This document shows positions 1 through 8,518 of a DNA stretch of 22,491 nt, one piece after another. Location: assembly GCA_009925045.1 (NCBI GenBank), contig RFQK01000005.1, positions 1-22,491 of the forward strand, read 5' to 3'. Positions within the stretch are counted from its first letter, which is position 1, and each line of letters starts with the position of its first letter. The DNA is from Methylococcaceae bacterium (GTDB taxonomy: Bacteria; Pseudomonadota; Gammaproteobacteria; Methylococcales; Methylomonadaceae). The position numbers and the translations under genes were made by a program. The notes below the pieces were generated by a model. It did no database searches. It was given only the letters and a program-made list of their open reading frames with translations, and was not told where the DNA came from.

Positions 1-50
1 CCCAGTCAGTGCATGAGATCACACAAATAACCCTATGAAAGTCACTGGTT

Positions 51-66
51 TGTAGCAAACCCGACA
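51..66. promoter_or_regulatory. NifA upstream activator site (nifLA)
   Basis: The sequence TGT-AGCAAACCCG-ACA is an exact match to the NifA consensus TGT-N10-ACA. It lies about 87 bases upstream of the -24 GG of the sigma-54 promoter at 153-168, a usual distance for enhancer sites bound by NifA. It suggests positive autoregulation of nifLA. Such a short motif arises by chance a few times in 22 kb, so the support comes from position, not from the match alone. Confidence 0.55.
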
Positions 67-124
67 ATTGAGATAGCTAAGACCAACAAATCAGACACTC
101 AATACTGTCTACAAACGAGTTGAA

Positions 125-139
125 AGGCTTGTTAAGCCT
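125..139. repeat. Short perfect inverted repeat upstream of nifLA promoter
   Basis: AGGCTT-GTT-AAGCCT is a 6-bp perfect stem with a 3-nt loop, ending 14 bases before the -24 element. No T-run follows it. It may be the remnant of an upstream terminator or a protein-binding palindrome; nothing in the sequence decides between these. Confidence 0.4.
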
Positions 140-152
140 GAATTTATGAAGT

Positions 153-168
153 TGGTGCTGAATTTGCA
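153..168 (+). promoter_or_regulatory. Sigma-54 (-24/-12) promoter of nifLA
   Basis: TGGTGCTGAATTTGCA keeps GG at 154-155 and GC at 166-167 separated by exactly 10 bases, and the -12 box TTGCA is perfect. The -24 box differs from TGGCACG at three positions, so it is a weaker match than the nifH promoter. Transcription should begin near 178, leaving a leader of about 68 nt before nifL. With the NifA site at 51-66 it forms a complete enhancer-dependent promoter arrangement. Confidence 0.65.
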
Positions 169-179
169 TAGTAAAACTT

Positions 180-221
180 GCCTGTAAGTGTTTTTTATCC
201 GGGCCATCACCCGAAACAGGC
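180..221 (+). other. Stem-loop in the nifL leader
   Basis: GCCTGT (180-185) pairs with ACAGGC (216-221). Inside it CGGG (200-203) pairs with CCCG (210-213) around a 6-nt loop. The element lies in the predicted untranslated leader and ends 12 nt before the GGAG ribosome-binding site. A role in message stability or translation is possible but unproven. Confidence 0.35.
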
Positions 222-245
222 TCTTTTGCTTTGGAGTATGGTGGT

Positions 246-1880
246 ATGAATAAAACCCAATTGGAAAATCTAATCTCTCAAATGGTGGAATCAAACGACA
301 GGGATCCGACTAATCTGCCGTCTGCATCAACTATTCCGGGTTTTATGCGGGCTAACTGGGAAGGATTACCTCTCCCCATCTATATCAAAACCGTTGAGCA
401 ATCACCGGTTGCTATTTCGATCACCGATAAAAAAGCCAAAATTCTGTATGTCAATGATGCCTTTACCCAAGTGACTGGTTATAGCGCTGCCGAAATTTTG
501 GGGGAAAACGAATCCAAACTTTCAGACAAATCAACCCCCAAACAAGTCTATTACGACCTATGGCACACCATCACTCGAAAAAGGGTTTGGAAGGGTCAGG
601 TAGTTAACCGGCGTAAACAAGGTGAACGCTATCTTGCCGAACTCACCATTGCTCCTATGCTGGACGAAAACGGCCGGATCAGTCATTACATTGGCATGCA
701 CAAGGACATTTCCCGCCAGCACCTTGCTGAGCAACGTTTCAATAACCAGAAACTATTGATTGAATCCGTCATCAACACCACCCCCGTGGCAATGGTGGTG
801 TTGAACCGCGAGCAACAGATTATTCTGGATAACGATATGTACAAGATGCTGATAAGTGATCTTGATCATGTGCGTCCGGTTGACTTTTTTCTTGAGACAT
901 TGAGCCGAGATCTGGGTGATCTCTGGCATGATTCGCAACTATTTCACAATGGTTTCAGTAATTACGAAGTTCGTTTTGAGGGCAACAGTGTGCGCCAGAC
1001 TCGCTGGTTCACGTGTTCAGGCAACTGGTTCAGCGAGCGCGACCCCGGTGCAGACCATTTTTTTAGTCAGGACACCCATGATTATTTATTACTCAGCATT
1101 TCAGATATTACACCGCTGAAGCAACAACAAGAAAAAATGCATCTGCAAGCTTTGCAGCATTTGTTATCCGAAGAAGAACATATCCGTAGTATCCGAGAAA
1201 CTCTGTTAGGTGCGATTCATCACATTCGTCAACCGATCAATCAGATCAAAGCTGCCCTGCAAATAATGTTGCAACGCAGAGACGCGGGTAACCAAGCTCT
1301 TCAGGATCTTCTGCATCAGGTTCTCGACATGGGAGAACAAACCGTTACCACCTTGCAAAAATGTGTACCGGAAATTTCCGAAAGCGAGGCATCGCCTGTC
1401 AATCTTAATCAGGTTCTGCATGAAGTCATGCGCCTGTACAAAACTCGGTTTCTGGCCAATGGTGTGGTCGTTGACTGGCAACCCAACCCCCTGCTACACA
1501 ATATTCTGGGGACTGAAAATAAACTGCATATGATGTTCAAACAATTACTGGACAATGCAATCAATGCCTTTAATCGATCAGGTACGGTTGATCGTTACAT
1601 CACTATTCGTACCCGAATGTTACAAGACTGGGTTGAAGTGACTGTCTGTGACACCGGTCCTGGAATTCCAGTCAATTTGCATAACAAAGTTTTTGAACCT
1701 TTTTTCACCACAGAAACCCGGACCGGCATGCAGTCAGGAATGGGACTGGTGATGGTTAAAGAAATTGTTGAACAGCATCAAGGCATTATTGCTATCGTCG
1801 TCGAGCAAAATCAGGGTTGTTGTTTCAGCATTAAATTTCCCGCTCACACCTCAGTAGATCTGGTAAATCTGCATGCTTAA
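246..1880 (+). CDS. nifL: NifL, flavin-containing anti-activator of NifA
   Basis: This 544-residue cytosolic protein binds and inhibits NifA when the cell is oxidised or has fixed nitrogen. PAS1 spans about residues 50-155 and contains the block VWKGQVVNRRKQGERYLAEL, closely like the FAD-binding PAS domain of Azotobacter NifL. A second PAS region follows (about 170-290), then a histidine-kinase-like H region (GAIHHIRQPIN). The C-terminal GHKL ATP-binding domain has an N box at 436 (DNAINAF), G1 DTGPGIP at 469 and G2 GMGL at 498. Known NifL proteins act by protein contact rather than by phosphotransfer. ATG 246 is preferred because GGAG (233-236) sits 9 nt upstream; an in-frame TTG at 231 overlaps that site. 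The 3' end overlaps nifA by 8 nt, which implies translational coupling and matched amounts. Confidence 0.95.
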   Translation: MNKTQLENLISQMVESNDRDPTNLPSASTIPGFMRANWEGLPLPIYIKTVEQSPVAISITDKKAKILYVNDAFTQVTGYSAAEILGENESKLSDKSTPKQVYYDLWHTITRKRVWKGQVVNRRKQGERYLAELTIAPMLDENGRISHYIGMHKDISRQHLAEQRFNNQKLLIESVINTTPVAMVVLNREQQIILDNDMYKMLISDLDHVRPVDFFLETLSRDLGDLWHDSQLFHNGFSNYEVRFEGNSVRQTRWFTCSGNWFSERDPGADHFFSQDTHDYLLLSISDITPLKQQQEKMHLQALQHLLSEEEHIRSIRETLLGAIHHIRQPINQIKAALQIMLQRRDAGNQALQDLLHQVLDMGEQTVTTLQKCVPEISESEASPVNLNQVLHEVMRLYKTRFLANGVVVDWQPNPLLHNILGTENKLHMMFKQLLDNAINAFNRSGTVDRYITIRTRMLQDWVEVTVCDTGPGIPVNLHNKVFEPFFTTETRTGMQSGMGLVMVKEIVEQHQGIIAIVVEQNQGCCFSIKFPAHTSVDLVNLHA

Positions 1881-3402
1881 TCGCCTAGATATTGTTGAAG
1901 CCGAACTGGACACACTGTTTCTGGTCAGTCAGGTACTCAATAGTACCGATGAACTGCATAGTAAGCTCAAAGCCATTTTGGAAATCCTCCACAACCGTAC
2001 TGGCCTGCAATCGGGCATGATCACGTTACGGGATGTTGAAGATGATAGTATGAAAATTTGTGAGATCTACAGCGAGGCCATCGACCGTTCAGTCCGTTAC
2101 GAGGCAGGTGAAGGTTTAATTGGAGCTATCCTGGACGAAGGTAATACTATCGTTGTTGAAAAAATTGCTGATGAACCACGCTTTTTAAGTCGTCTAGGTT
2201 TATATAACGAATCCCTTCCCTTTATTGGCTCCCCTATCGCCATTGACCAGGGCGAAGTCGTTGGCATTCTGGCTGCGCAACCCCTTGATGCTGATTTTCT
2301 GGGAGAAAAAGCCCGTTTCATGGAAATGGTGGCTAATCTGATTGCTCAAAGCGTGAATACGCTGCGTGTTATCGAACGCCGACAAATGGAACTGGCAACT
2401 GAGCGGGATTATCTGAAACAAGCACTGGTGAAAAACTACCGATTTGAAAACATTATCGGCCATTCAGAACCTATGCTGAGAGTATTGGATGTAATCCGGC
2501 AAGTAGCCAAATGGCATACAACGGTTTTGATACGCGGAGAATCGGGTACCGGTAAAGAAGTAGTGGCAAACTCCATTCATTTCAATTCAGCCTGTTCCAA
2601 TGGCCCGTTTTTGAAATTAAACTGTGCAGCACTTCCTGATACCTTGCTTGAATCAGAGCTCTTTGGCCATGAAAAAGGCGCATTTAGCGGTGCGATTGGT
2701 CAGCGTAAAGGCCGTTTCGAACTGGCCGATAATGGAACATTATTTTTGGATGAAATTGGAGAGATTTCTGCTTCTTTCCAAGCCAAACTACTCAGGGTAT
2801 TACAAGAAGGCGAATTTGAACGCGTCGGTGGTATTCGGACCCTTAAAGTCAATGTGCGGATTATCGCAGCGACTAATCGCAATCTAGAAAAAGATGTGGC
2901 CGATGGCTTATTCAGAGAGGATTTGTACTATCGGCTTAATGTAATGCCCATTCAAATGCCTCCATTACGTGAGCGGATTGAGGATATTCCTGAACTGAGT
3001 GATTTCTTGCTAAAACGCATTTCCAAACAGCAAGGCGACCGTCTTTTGGAGATCAAAGAAAGTGCGCTGCGGATTTTAATGAAACATGACTGGCCAGGCA
3101 ATGTTCGGGAACTGGAAAACCGTCTCGAACGCGCAGCGATTATGAGTAATAACGGATTAATCGATCGAGATGTGATTATCAGCACCGGTCTTGAGGATGA
3201 AATCGCTGTCAACCGCCCGGCCGCCAAACCGCTAAGGGCCACAGACCTTCAAAGTGAAGAATTAGATGAACGCGAACGGGTGATTGCAGCCCTGGAGCAA
3301 TGCGGTTGGGTTCAAGCTAAGGCCGCCCGCTTATTGGATATGACGCCAAGACAAATCGCTTATCGTATTCAAACCTTGAATATCAATGTCAAACAAATCT
3401 AA
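1873..3402 (+). CDS. nifA: NifA, sigma-54-dependent nif activator
   Basis: This 509-residue enhancer-binding protein activates nif promoters by remodelling sigma-54 RNA polymerase with ATP. It has an N-terminal GAF domain (about residues 15-165), a central AAA+ domain with Walker A GESGTGKE at 222-229 and Walker B TLFLDE at 289-294, and a C-terminal helix-turn-helix (about 467-503, QAKAARLLDMTPRQIAYRI) that reads TGT-N10-ACA sites. The sigma-54 contact loop reads GAFSGA (269-274) rather than the usual GAFTGA. The linker between the AAA+ and DNA-binding domains lacks the Cys-X4-Cys motif of oxygen-sensitive rhizobial NifA. That agrees with control by NifL, whose gene it overlaps. Candidate targets seen here are nifLA, nifH, the SIR2-like gene and possibly the 16.0-kb divergent region. 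Confidence 0.97.
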   Translation: MLNRLDIVEAELDTLFLVSQVLNSTDELHSKLKAILEILHNRTGLQSGMITLRDVEDDSMKICEIYSEAIDRSVRYEAGEGLIGAILDEGNTIVVEKIADEPRFLSRLGLYNESLPFIGSPIAIDQGEVVGILAAQPLDADFLGEKARFMEMVANLIAQSVNTLRVIERRQMELATERDYLKQALVKNYRFENIIGHSEPMLRVLDVIRQVAKWHTTVLIRGESGTGKEVVANSIHFNSACSNGPFLKLNCAALPDTLLESELFGHEKGAFSGAIGQRKGRFELADNGTLFLDEIGEISASFQAKLLRVLQEGEFERVGGIRTLKVNVRIIAATNRNLEKDVADGLFREDLYYRLNVMPIQMPPLRERIEDIPELSDFLLKRISKQQGDRLLEIKESALRILMKHDWPGNVRELENRLERAAIMSNNGLIDRDVIISTGLEDEIAVNRPAAKPLRATDLQSEELDERERVIAALEQCGWVQAKAARLLDMTPRQIAYRIQTLNINVKQI

Positions 3403-3520
3403 GCATTAAGATCTTATTTGTCGTAATTCTGTAATAGCTCAAAACTAAAGTAGCAGTGTTTTTTAATTCAAGCGAATCAACACAACTGAATTTTTTCACT
3501 TCTATACTTTGAGACATCAC

Positions 3521-4654
3521 ATGAATAAGAATTTAACACTTATGCGCGTTAGTACTGCATTAGCTTTAGTCGCTAATGCTTTAAATCCAGTTATTGCCCA
3601 TGCTACAACCACATCAAAACTCAAAGCCGAGGCGTTCACGTTCGCATTATGGAGTGACATGCCATACGCCAAAAATGGTGATTTAGTTGCTTCAAGTGTG
3701 ACTGTTCCTGCATTAGACGGTTCAACGGACGGTAAAACACCCATTTCACGCTTGACCAAAAGTATTAGCGATGCAAAGGTAAGTTTTACGATTTTTGGGG
3801 GTGATACAAAAGACGGCAGTTCAGTGTGTTCAGATAAAACACTCAGAGATGATGCAACGGCAATGTTCAATAGTTTAAGCATTCCTACTGTTTACGTACT
3901 TGGAGATAATGAATGGACCGATTGCCATCGCATCAATAATGGAAGTTATAACAATTTAGAACGCCTTAAATTTCTTCGTGAAAGCATGTTCAGCACTACA
4001 AAAAGTTTTGGTGCCAATGTTAAAAACCAATTGACATTAACTCGTCAAGGTACTCCAGGTGGGGAATATTCTGAAAATAGTCGTTGGACTAAAGGAAATG
4101 TAGTATTCGTCACATTAAATGTCCCCGGCAGTAATAACAACAAAGTGAATGCTGGCGAATGCGTTAACACTAAAAGCGCTCGTACCCAGACAGAGTGTGA
4201 TGCTGACAATGCAGAATATATTGCCCGCGATGCAAAAAATATTGCGTTTTTGAAAGAATCCTTTCAAGCCGCTAAAGATGCGGCTGCAGCCGGCATTATG
4301 ATTGTCATTCAAGCTGATCCTGTATTTGATTTACCTGAAACAGAAACGGTTGATGAACGTACAACCGTTGTTTCAACCTTAGCTGCTCACGATGGTTACG
4401 ATTCATTCCTTGCAGCCTTGATAGCAGAAACCAAAGCATTCGAAGGACAAGTTGTCTTAGTGCATGGCGATAATCACTTCTTTAGAGTCGATAAACCGCT
4501 TATGCAACAAACAATGAAAAAAGATGCCATGGTAAAAAACCTGACTCGTGTTGAAAATTTTGGTAGCCCAAGTGATCATTGGATTAAGGTGACCGTTACA
4601 CCTAAAAATCCTAACGTATTTACTTTTGAGCCTATTATCGTAAAAGGCAATTAA
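3521..4654 (+). CDS. Exported metallophosphoesterase-like protein
   Basis: This 377-residue protein begins with a typical signal peptide ending in VIAHA (about residue 28), so it should be periplasmic or secreted. Motifs of the calcineurin-like metallophosphoesterase fold appear in order: WSD (Asp46), GGDTKDG (Asp95), LGDNEW (128-131 is GDNE in place of GNHE) and HGDNHF (His315 and His319 in place of GHxH). The first motif lacks the usual DxH histidine (it reads SDMP), so activity and substrate cannot be assumed. It is visibly more AT-rich than nifLA and nifHDK and has no clear nif function. It lies between nifA and a convergent gene, with a weak ribosome site (TTGAGA) before ATG 3521. It may be an unrelated or acquired passenger within the nif locus. 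Confidence 0.7.
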   Translation: MNKNLTLMRVSTALALVANALNPVIAHATTTSKLKAEAFTFALWSDMPYAKNGDLVASSVTVPALDGSTDGKTPISRLTKSISDAKVSFTIFGGDTKDGSSVCSDKTLRDDATAMFNSLSIPTVYVLGDNEWTDCHRINNGSYNNLERLKFLRESMFSTTKSFGANVKNQLTLTRQGTPGGEYSENSRWTKGNVVFVTLNVPGSNNNKVNAGECVNTKSARTQTECDADNAEYIARDAKNIAFLKESFQAAKDAAAAGIMIVIQADPVFDLPETETVDERTTVVSTLAAHDGYDSFLAALIAETKAFEGQVVLVHGDNHFFRVDKPLMQQTMKKDAMVKNLTRVENFGSPSDHWIKVTVTPKNPNVFTFEPIIVKGN

Positions 4655-4675
4655 GTCTCGATTTATCTTTGTTGT

Positions 4676-4712
4676 GATTAAGATCGTCACATCGAATGTG
4701 GCGATCTTAATC
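4676..4712. terminator. Long palindrome between convergent genes
   Basis: Two 17-base arms (4676-4692 and 4696-4712) around a 3-base centre pair at every position except one, which is a G-T. The element lies between the stop codons of the phosphoesterase-like gene (plus) and the SIR2-like gene (minus), where a bidirectional terminator is expected. No T-run follows on either strand, so it is not a classic intrinsic terminator and could instead be a barrier hairpin or a repeated palindromic unit. Confidence 0.55.
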
Positions 4713-4751
4713 GTTCAAAGTATTGCTAACCTGACAGATAACCCGTCTATC

Positions 4752-5603
4752 TTAAGCTACTTGCGGCAAGCGCATATAATTGATCAAGTCGACACAATCC
4801 GCTTCGATCAACTCGAGACCCATTTTGGCGGCAAAGCGTCTTTCTTTATCGCTCGGGTTCTGTCGTAAAAACCAGCCCCGATGACTGTCACCACCGTAAA
4901 CGATGTCACTCATCACCATACGCTCCGAATCCCGATTGAGCGTCATACCTAATAACAGATATTTTTTATCTTTACGGTATTGCTTTAGAAAATCTGGAAT
5001 TGCAAACCCACCCATCAACTCGGTGATGTAATCAACATAATCGGCATCCGAGGCAATATAGCTAGACTCCGGCAACGGTGTACCCATGGGTTTAAATAAG
5101 ATGGGCAGGCAGGCGTCGGCTTCGTGCTGCTTAATTGAAAAATATTGCTTGCCATCGTAGTGATAGAGCTTATAACGAAAATCATTGCCGATGATTCGAG
5201 CAGTACCGACCACTAAAATATGTTCTTCATCCGCATAGCTGTCTTGTAATTGGGTGTCGCGATTGATATCAATGACATATGCTGGTTTCCATTCCGCAAG
5301 CCAGTCATGAATCGCTGCGCGGCTCCATTGGGAATCGGCATAGGTCTTATCCAGAAACTGAGTGAGAAAATTACGACCTCGTTTGAGCTCCTGATTCATA
5401 GCTGCACGGGGAAACTCGAACATGAGTTTCGGCGCCATAGGTTTACCACCATTCATAGCAAGAATCAGACTGTCGCTGTCCGCCGGAATCGCCTGACCAT
5501 TTAGTTTACTTTTTACATCAAACAACACACCAGGTCCCAGATAAGGAACTACTTGATTATCATATAGACCGCTCAGTATCTCTGAAAAAGCCGCTTCATT
5601 CAT
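4752..5603 (-). CDS. SIR2-like domain protein, divergent from nifH
   Basis: This 283-residue protein resembles the SIR2-like (NAD-binding, SIR2_2-type) family. The glycine loop is VVPYLGPG (residues 18-25). A TTN-like block follows (YVIDINRDTQLQDSY), then a KLHG-like stretch (PILFKPMGTPLP), and a late LLLGMTLNRDSERMV block like the GYSxxD region. The assignment rests on motif order, so it is moderate. No signal peptide or membrane segment is seen. I prefer the second ATG (5603) because AGAGG lies 8 nt upstream; the first ATG (5609) would leave only 2 nt. A sigma-54-like promoter at 5655-5640 reads into this gene and shares a NifA site with nifH, so it is probably expressed with nitrogenase. 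Its function is unknown; NAD binding or cleavage is only a possibility. Confidence 0.65.
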   Translation of the reverse strand: MNEAAFSEILSGLYDNQVVPYLGPGVLFDVKSKLNGQAIPADSDSLILAMNGGKPMAPKLMFEFPRAAMNQELKRGRNFLTQFLDKTYADSQWSRAAIHDWLAEWKPAYVIDINRDTQLQDSYADEEHILVVGTARIIGNDFRYKLYHYDGKQYFSIKQHEADACLPILFKPMGTPLPESSYIASDADYVDYITELMGGFAIPDFLKQYRKDKKYLLLGMTLNRDSERMVMSDIVYGGDSHRGWFLRQNPSDKERRFAAKMGLELIEADCVDLINYMRLPQVA

Positions 5604-5639
5604 ATCCATAACCTCTTAAATAAACAATGGCTACTCTGT

Positions 5640-5655
5640 AGCAAAATTCGGTCCA
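5640..5655 (-). promoter_or_regulatory. Sigma-54-like promoter facing the SIR2-like gene
   Basis: On the minus strand, TGGACCGAATTTTGCT keeps GG and GC exactly 10 bases apart and has a perfect TTGCT -12 box. The -24 box differs from TGGCACG at two positions. Transcription would start near 5630, about 27 nt before ATG 5603. The NifA site at 5743-5758 is about 90 bases upstream, the typical spacing for NifA activation. Confidence 0.6.
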
Positions 5656-5710
5656 TTTAAAAAATATCGCCAAGTTCTTCGAAAATGCCGTGAATACTCG
5701 GTCTAAATTG

Positions 5711-5720
5711 ACTGATCAGT
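5711..5720. repeat. Perfect 10-bp palindrome ACTGATCAGT
   Basis: This palindrome sits in the nifH / SIR2-like divergent region, between the minus-strand promoter and the NifA site. It could be a binding site for a dimeric regulator, but it matches no consensus I recognise and may be chance. Confidence 0.2.
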
Positions 5721-5742
5721 TACCCCGAATGCAGAAGTTATC

Positions 5743-5758
5743 TGTCGCGTTTACGACA
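5743..5758. promoter_or_regulatory. NifA upstream activator site (nifH / SIR2-like gene)
   Basis: TGT-CGCGTTTACG-ACA is an exact TGT-N10-ACA. It is about 200 bases upstream of the nifH -24 box and about 90 bases upstream of the opposing sigma-54-like promoter. The site is symmetric, so one NifA-bound enhancer could serve both directions. I found no second exact match in this region; TGT-N10-ACG at 5875-5890 misses by one base. Confidence 0.7.
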
Positions 5759-5850
5759 TTCAGCACTAAAACCCTACAATTTAAGCAGTTAAGTCATTTG
5801 TACGGCCGATCCTAGCGTTTCACAGGCTTGCAATCTTCAAAAAATGTAAT

Positions 5851-5863
5851 TTTCAAGTTATTA
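5851..5863 (+). promoter_or_regulatory. Possible IHF site
   Basis: TTTCAAGTTATTA matches the IHF consensus WATCAA-N4-TTR at all but one position. It lies between the NifA site and the nifH promoter, where IHF bending is commonly needed. The region is AT-rich, so chance matches are likely. Confidence 0.3.
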
Positions 5864-5955
5864 ATCCCACAAATTGTAAGTAATAAGACGGGGGCCAAAT
5901 AAGACGCATTAATTTTTTTATTCAATTTTTCAGTAAGTTACAATATTTTTAAAAC

Positions 5956-5971
5956 TGGCACAGACCTTGCT
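5956..5971 (+). promoter_or_regulatory. Sigma-54 (-24/-12) promoter of nifH
   Basis: TGGCACAGACCTTGCT matches the consensus TGGCACG-N4-TTGCW at all but one position, with GG at 5957-5958 and GC at 5969-5970. Transcription should begin near 5982, about 36 nt before nifH. It is the strongest promoter match in the window and probably drives the whole nifHDKT accessory operon. The rest of the 408-bp gap (5610-6017) holds the opposing promoter, the NifA site and AT-rich sequence, with no gene. Confidence 0.93.
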
Positions 5972-5990
5972 TTGACTAAGTCGTCTTTAA

Positions 5991-6899
<909 letters not shown>

Positions 6900-6904
6900 A
6901 CGAA

Positions 6905-8341
6905 GTGTTAGAGATCTATCCAGAAAAAGCCCAGAAAGACCGCGCCAAACATTTGGCCGTTAATGATCAAAGCCTAGAAAAGGCTAATAAATGTATCACC
7001 TCCAACCGCAAATCTTTGCCTGGCGTTATGACCATTCGTGGTTGTGCTTATGCCGGTTCTAAAGGGGTGGTATGGGGTCCAATCAAGGACATGATTCATA
7101 TTTCGCATGGCCCTGTAGGTTGCGGTCAGTATTCACGTGCAGGTCGCCGTAATTACTATGTCGGCACTACTGGGGTGAACACTTTCGGCACCATGAACTT
7201 CACTTCGGATTTTACCGAAAAAGACATCGTATTTGGCGGCGACAAAAAGTTGGCCAAAATCATCGATGAAATCGAAGTACTGTTTCCGCTGAACAAAGGT
7301 ATTTCAATTCAATCCGAGTGCCCAATTGGTCTGATCGGTGACGATATTGAAGCGGTTTCTAAAGTAAAAACCAAGGAACACGGCAAAACCATTGTACCTG
7401 TCCGCTGTGAAGGCTTTCGTGGTGTGTCTCAATCGCTGGGTCACCATATCGCTAATGACGCCATCCGTGACTGGGTTTTAGACAAAAGCGACAGCAAAGA
7501 ACCTAGTTACCAGATAGGTCCTTATGATGTCGCCGTTATTGGTGATTACAACATCGGCGGTGATGCTTGGGCTTCACGCACCCTACTGGAAGAAATGGGT
7601 CTGCGCGTGGTCGCACAATGGTCGGGTGACGGCACAATTGCTGAGATCGAAAACACCCCAAAAGTTAAGCTGAATCTGATCCATTGCTACCGGTCAATGA
7701 ACTACATTGCCCGTCATATGGAAGAAAAGTACAGCATCCCCTGGATTGAATACAACTTCTTTGGTCCAACCAAAATTGCTGAAAGTTTGCGCCGAATTGC
7801 GGCTCACTTTGATGACACCATCAAAGAAGGTGCAGAACGCGTAATCGCACGATATTCGGCTGAATACGAAGCTGTAATCGCGAAATACCGTCCACGTCTG
7901 GAAGGTAAACGCGTCATGCTCTATGTTGGCGGCTTACGTCCTCGCCATGTCATTGGTGCTTATGAAGATCTGGGTATGGAAGTGGTGGGTACCGGTTACG
8001 AGTTTGCTCACAATGATGACTATGACCGCACCATCAAAGAAATGGGTAATGCTACCCTCCTTTATGATGATGTGACCGGCTATGAGTTTGAAGAGTTTGT
8101 TAAGCGCATCAAACCTGACCTGATTGGCTCAGGCATCAAGGAAAAATACATATTCCAAAAAATGGGTGTTCCATTCCGTCAAATGCACTCTTGGGATTAT
8201 TCAGGCCCTTATCATGGCTATGATGGCTTTGCGATATTTGCCCGCGATATGGATATGACACTGAACAACCCCTGCTGGAAAAACATTAAAGCCCCTTGGA
8301 AATCAGAAGCCAGTGGCGACAGTGTAAAAGCAGTTGCTTAG
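6905..8341 (+). CDS. nifD: NifD, MoFe protein alpha subunit (N-terminally short)
   Basis: This 478-residue alpha subunit, with NifK, forms the component that reduces N2. P-cluster ligands correspond to Cys47, Cys73 and Cys139, and FeMo-cofactor ligands to Cys261 (LIHCYRS) and His428 (MHSWDYS). They sit about 14-15 positions earlier than in Azotobacter NifD (Cys62, 88, 154, 275, His442 from memory), so the first 15 or so residues are missing. The first available start is GTG 6905, matching an internal Val of the usual EVLE.YPEK region. It has no clear Shine-Dalgarno site and lies 5 nt after the nifH stop. Upstream in-frame codons show no homologous N-terminus and no better start. Translation probably depends on coupling to nifH. 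A small deletion at the nifH-nifD junction, natural or from assembly, would explain this. Confidence 0.96.
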   Translation: MLEIYPEKAQKDRAKHLAVNDQSLEKANKCITSNRKSLPGVMTIRGCAYAGSKGVVWGPIKDMIHISHGPVGCGQYSRAGRRNYYVGTTGVNTFGTMNFTSDFTEKDIVFGGDKKLAKIIDEIEVLFPLNKGISIQSECPIGLIGDDIEAVSKVKTKEHGKTIVPVRCEGFRGVSQSLGHHIANDAIRDWVLDKSDSKEPSYQIGPYDVAVIGDYNIGGDAWASRTLLEEMGLRVVAQWSGDGTIAEIENTPKVKLNLIHCYRSMNYIARHMEEKYSIPWIEYNFFGPTKIAESLRRIAAHFDDTIKEGAERVIARYSAEYEAVIAKYRPRLEGKRVMLYVGGLRPRHVIGAYEDLGMEVVGTGYEFAHNDDYDRTIKEMGNATLLYDDVTGYEFEEFVKRIKPDLIGSGIKEKYIFQKMGVPFRQMHSWDYSGPYHGYDGFAIFARDMDMTLNNPCWKNIKAPWKSEASGDSVKAVA

Positions 8342-8347
8342 TGTGCT

Positions 8348-8373
8348 CGGGGTCAGGTCAAGCACTGACCCCG
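8348..8373 (+). other. Stem-loop after nifD (first of two)
   Basis: CGGGGTCAG (8348-8356) and CTGACCCCG (8365-8373) form a perfect 9-bp GC-rich stem with an 8-nt loop, starting 7 nt after the nifD stop. No T-run follows, so it is more likely a processing or stability element, or a partial attenuator, than a full terminator. Confidence 0.6.
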
Positions 8374-8441
8374 GCGACACCGATAGACCCGAATCAACAC
8401 TCAGTGTTTTGACCTCCGGTTTATCCGTTCACCAATGTAGG

Positions 8442-8466
8442 CTGGCTTGGTAATCAGCCAAGCCAG
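8442..8466 (+). other. Stem-loop before nifK (second of two)
   Basis: CTGGCTTGG (8442-8450) and CCAAGCCAG (8458-8466) form a perfect 9-bp stem around a 7-nt loop. It ends about 40 nt before the nifK ribosome site (AGGAG near 8508). With the previous hairpin it makes the 177-bp nifD-nifK gap heavily structured. Confidence 0.6.
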
Positions 8467-8518
8467 TTAATCCAAGCAACGTCAGTCCACAGATAAGTGG
8501 CGCGTTTAGGAGAAAATC

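Noticed and set aside
231..245. Upstream TTG start for nifL
   Set aside because: It would place the start before the GGAG site, while ATG 246 has correct spacing.
4674..4868. Short plus-strand frame opposite the SIR2-like gene
   Set aside because: It crosses the palindrome, is antisense to a longer gene, and shows no protein features.
5875..5890. Second NifA site upstream of nifH
   Set aside because: It reads TGT-N10-ACG, one base off the consensus, in AT-rich sequence.
8350..8363. GG-N10-GC resembling a sigma-54 promoter between nifD and nifK
   Set aside because: The -12 part reads AAGCA, not TTGCA, the -24 part is not TGGCA, and the bases are explained by the 9-bp hairpin.
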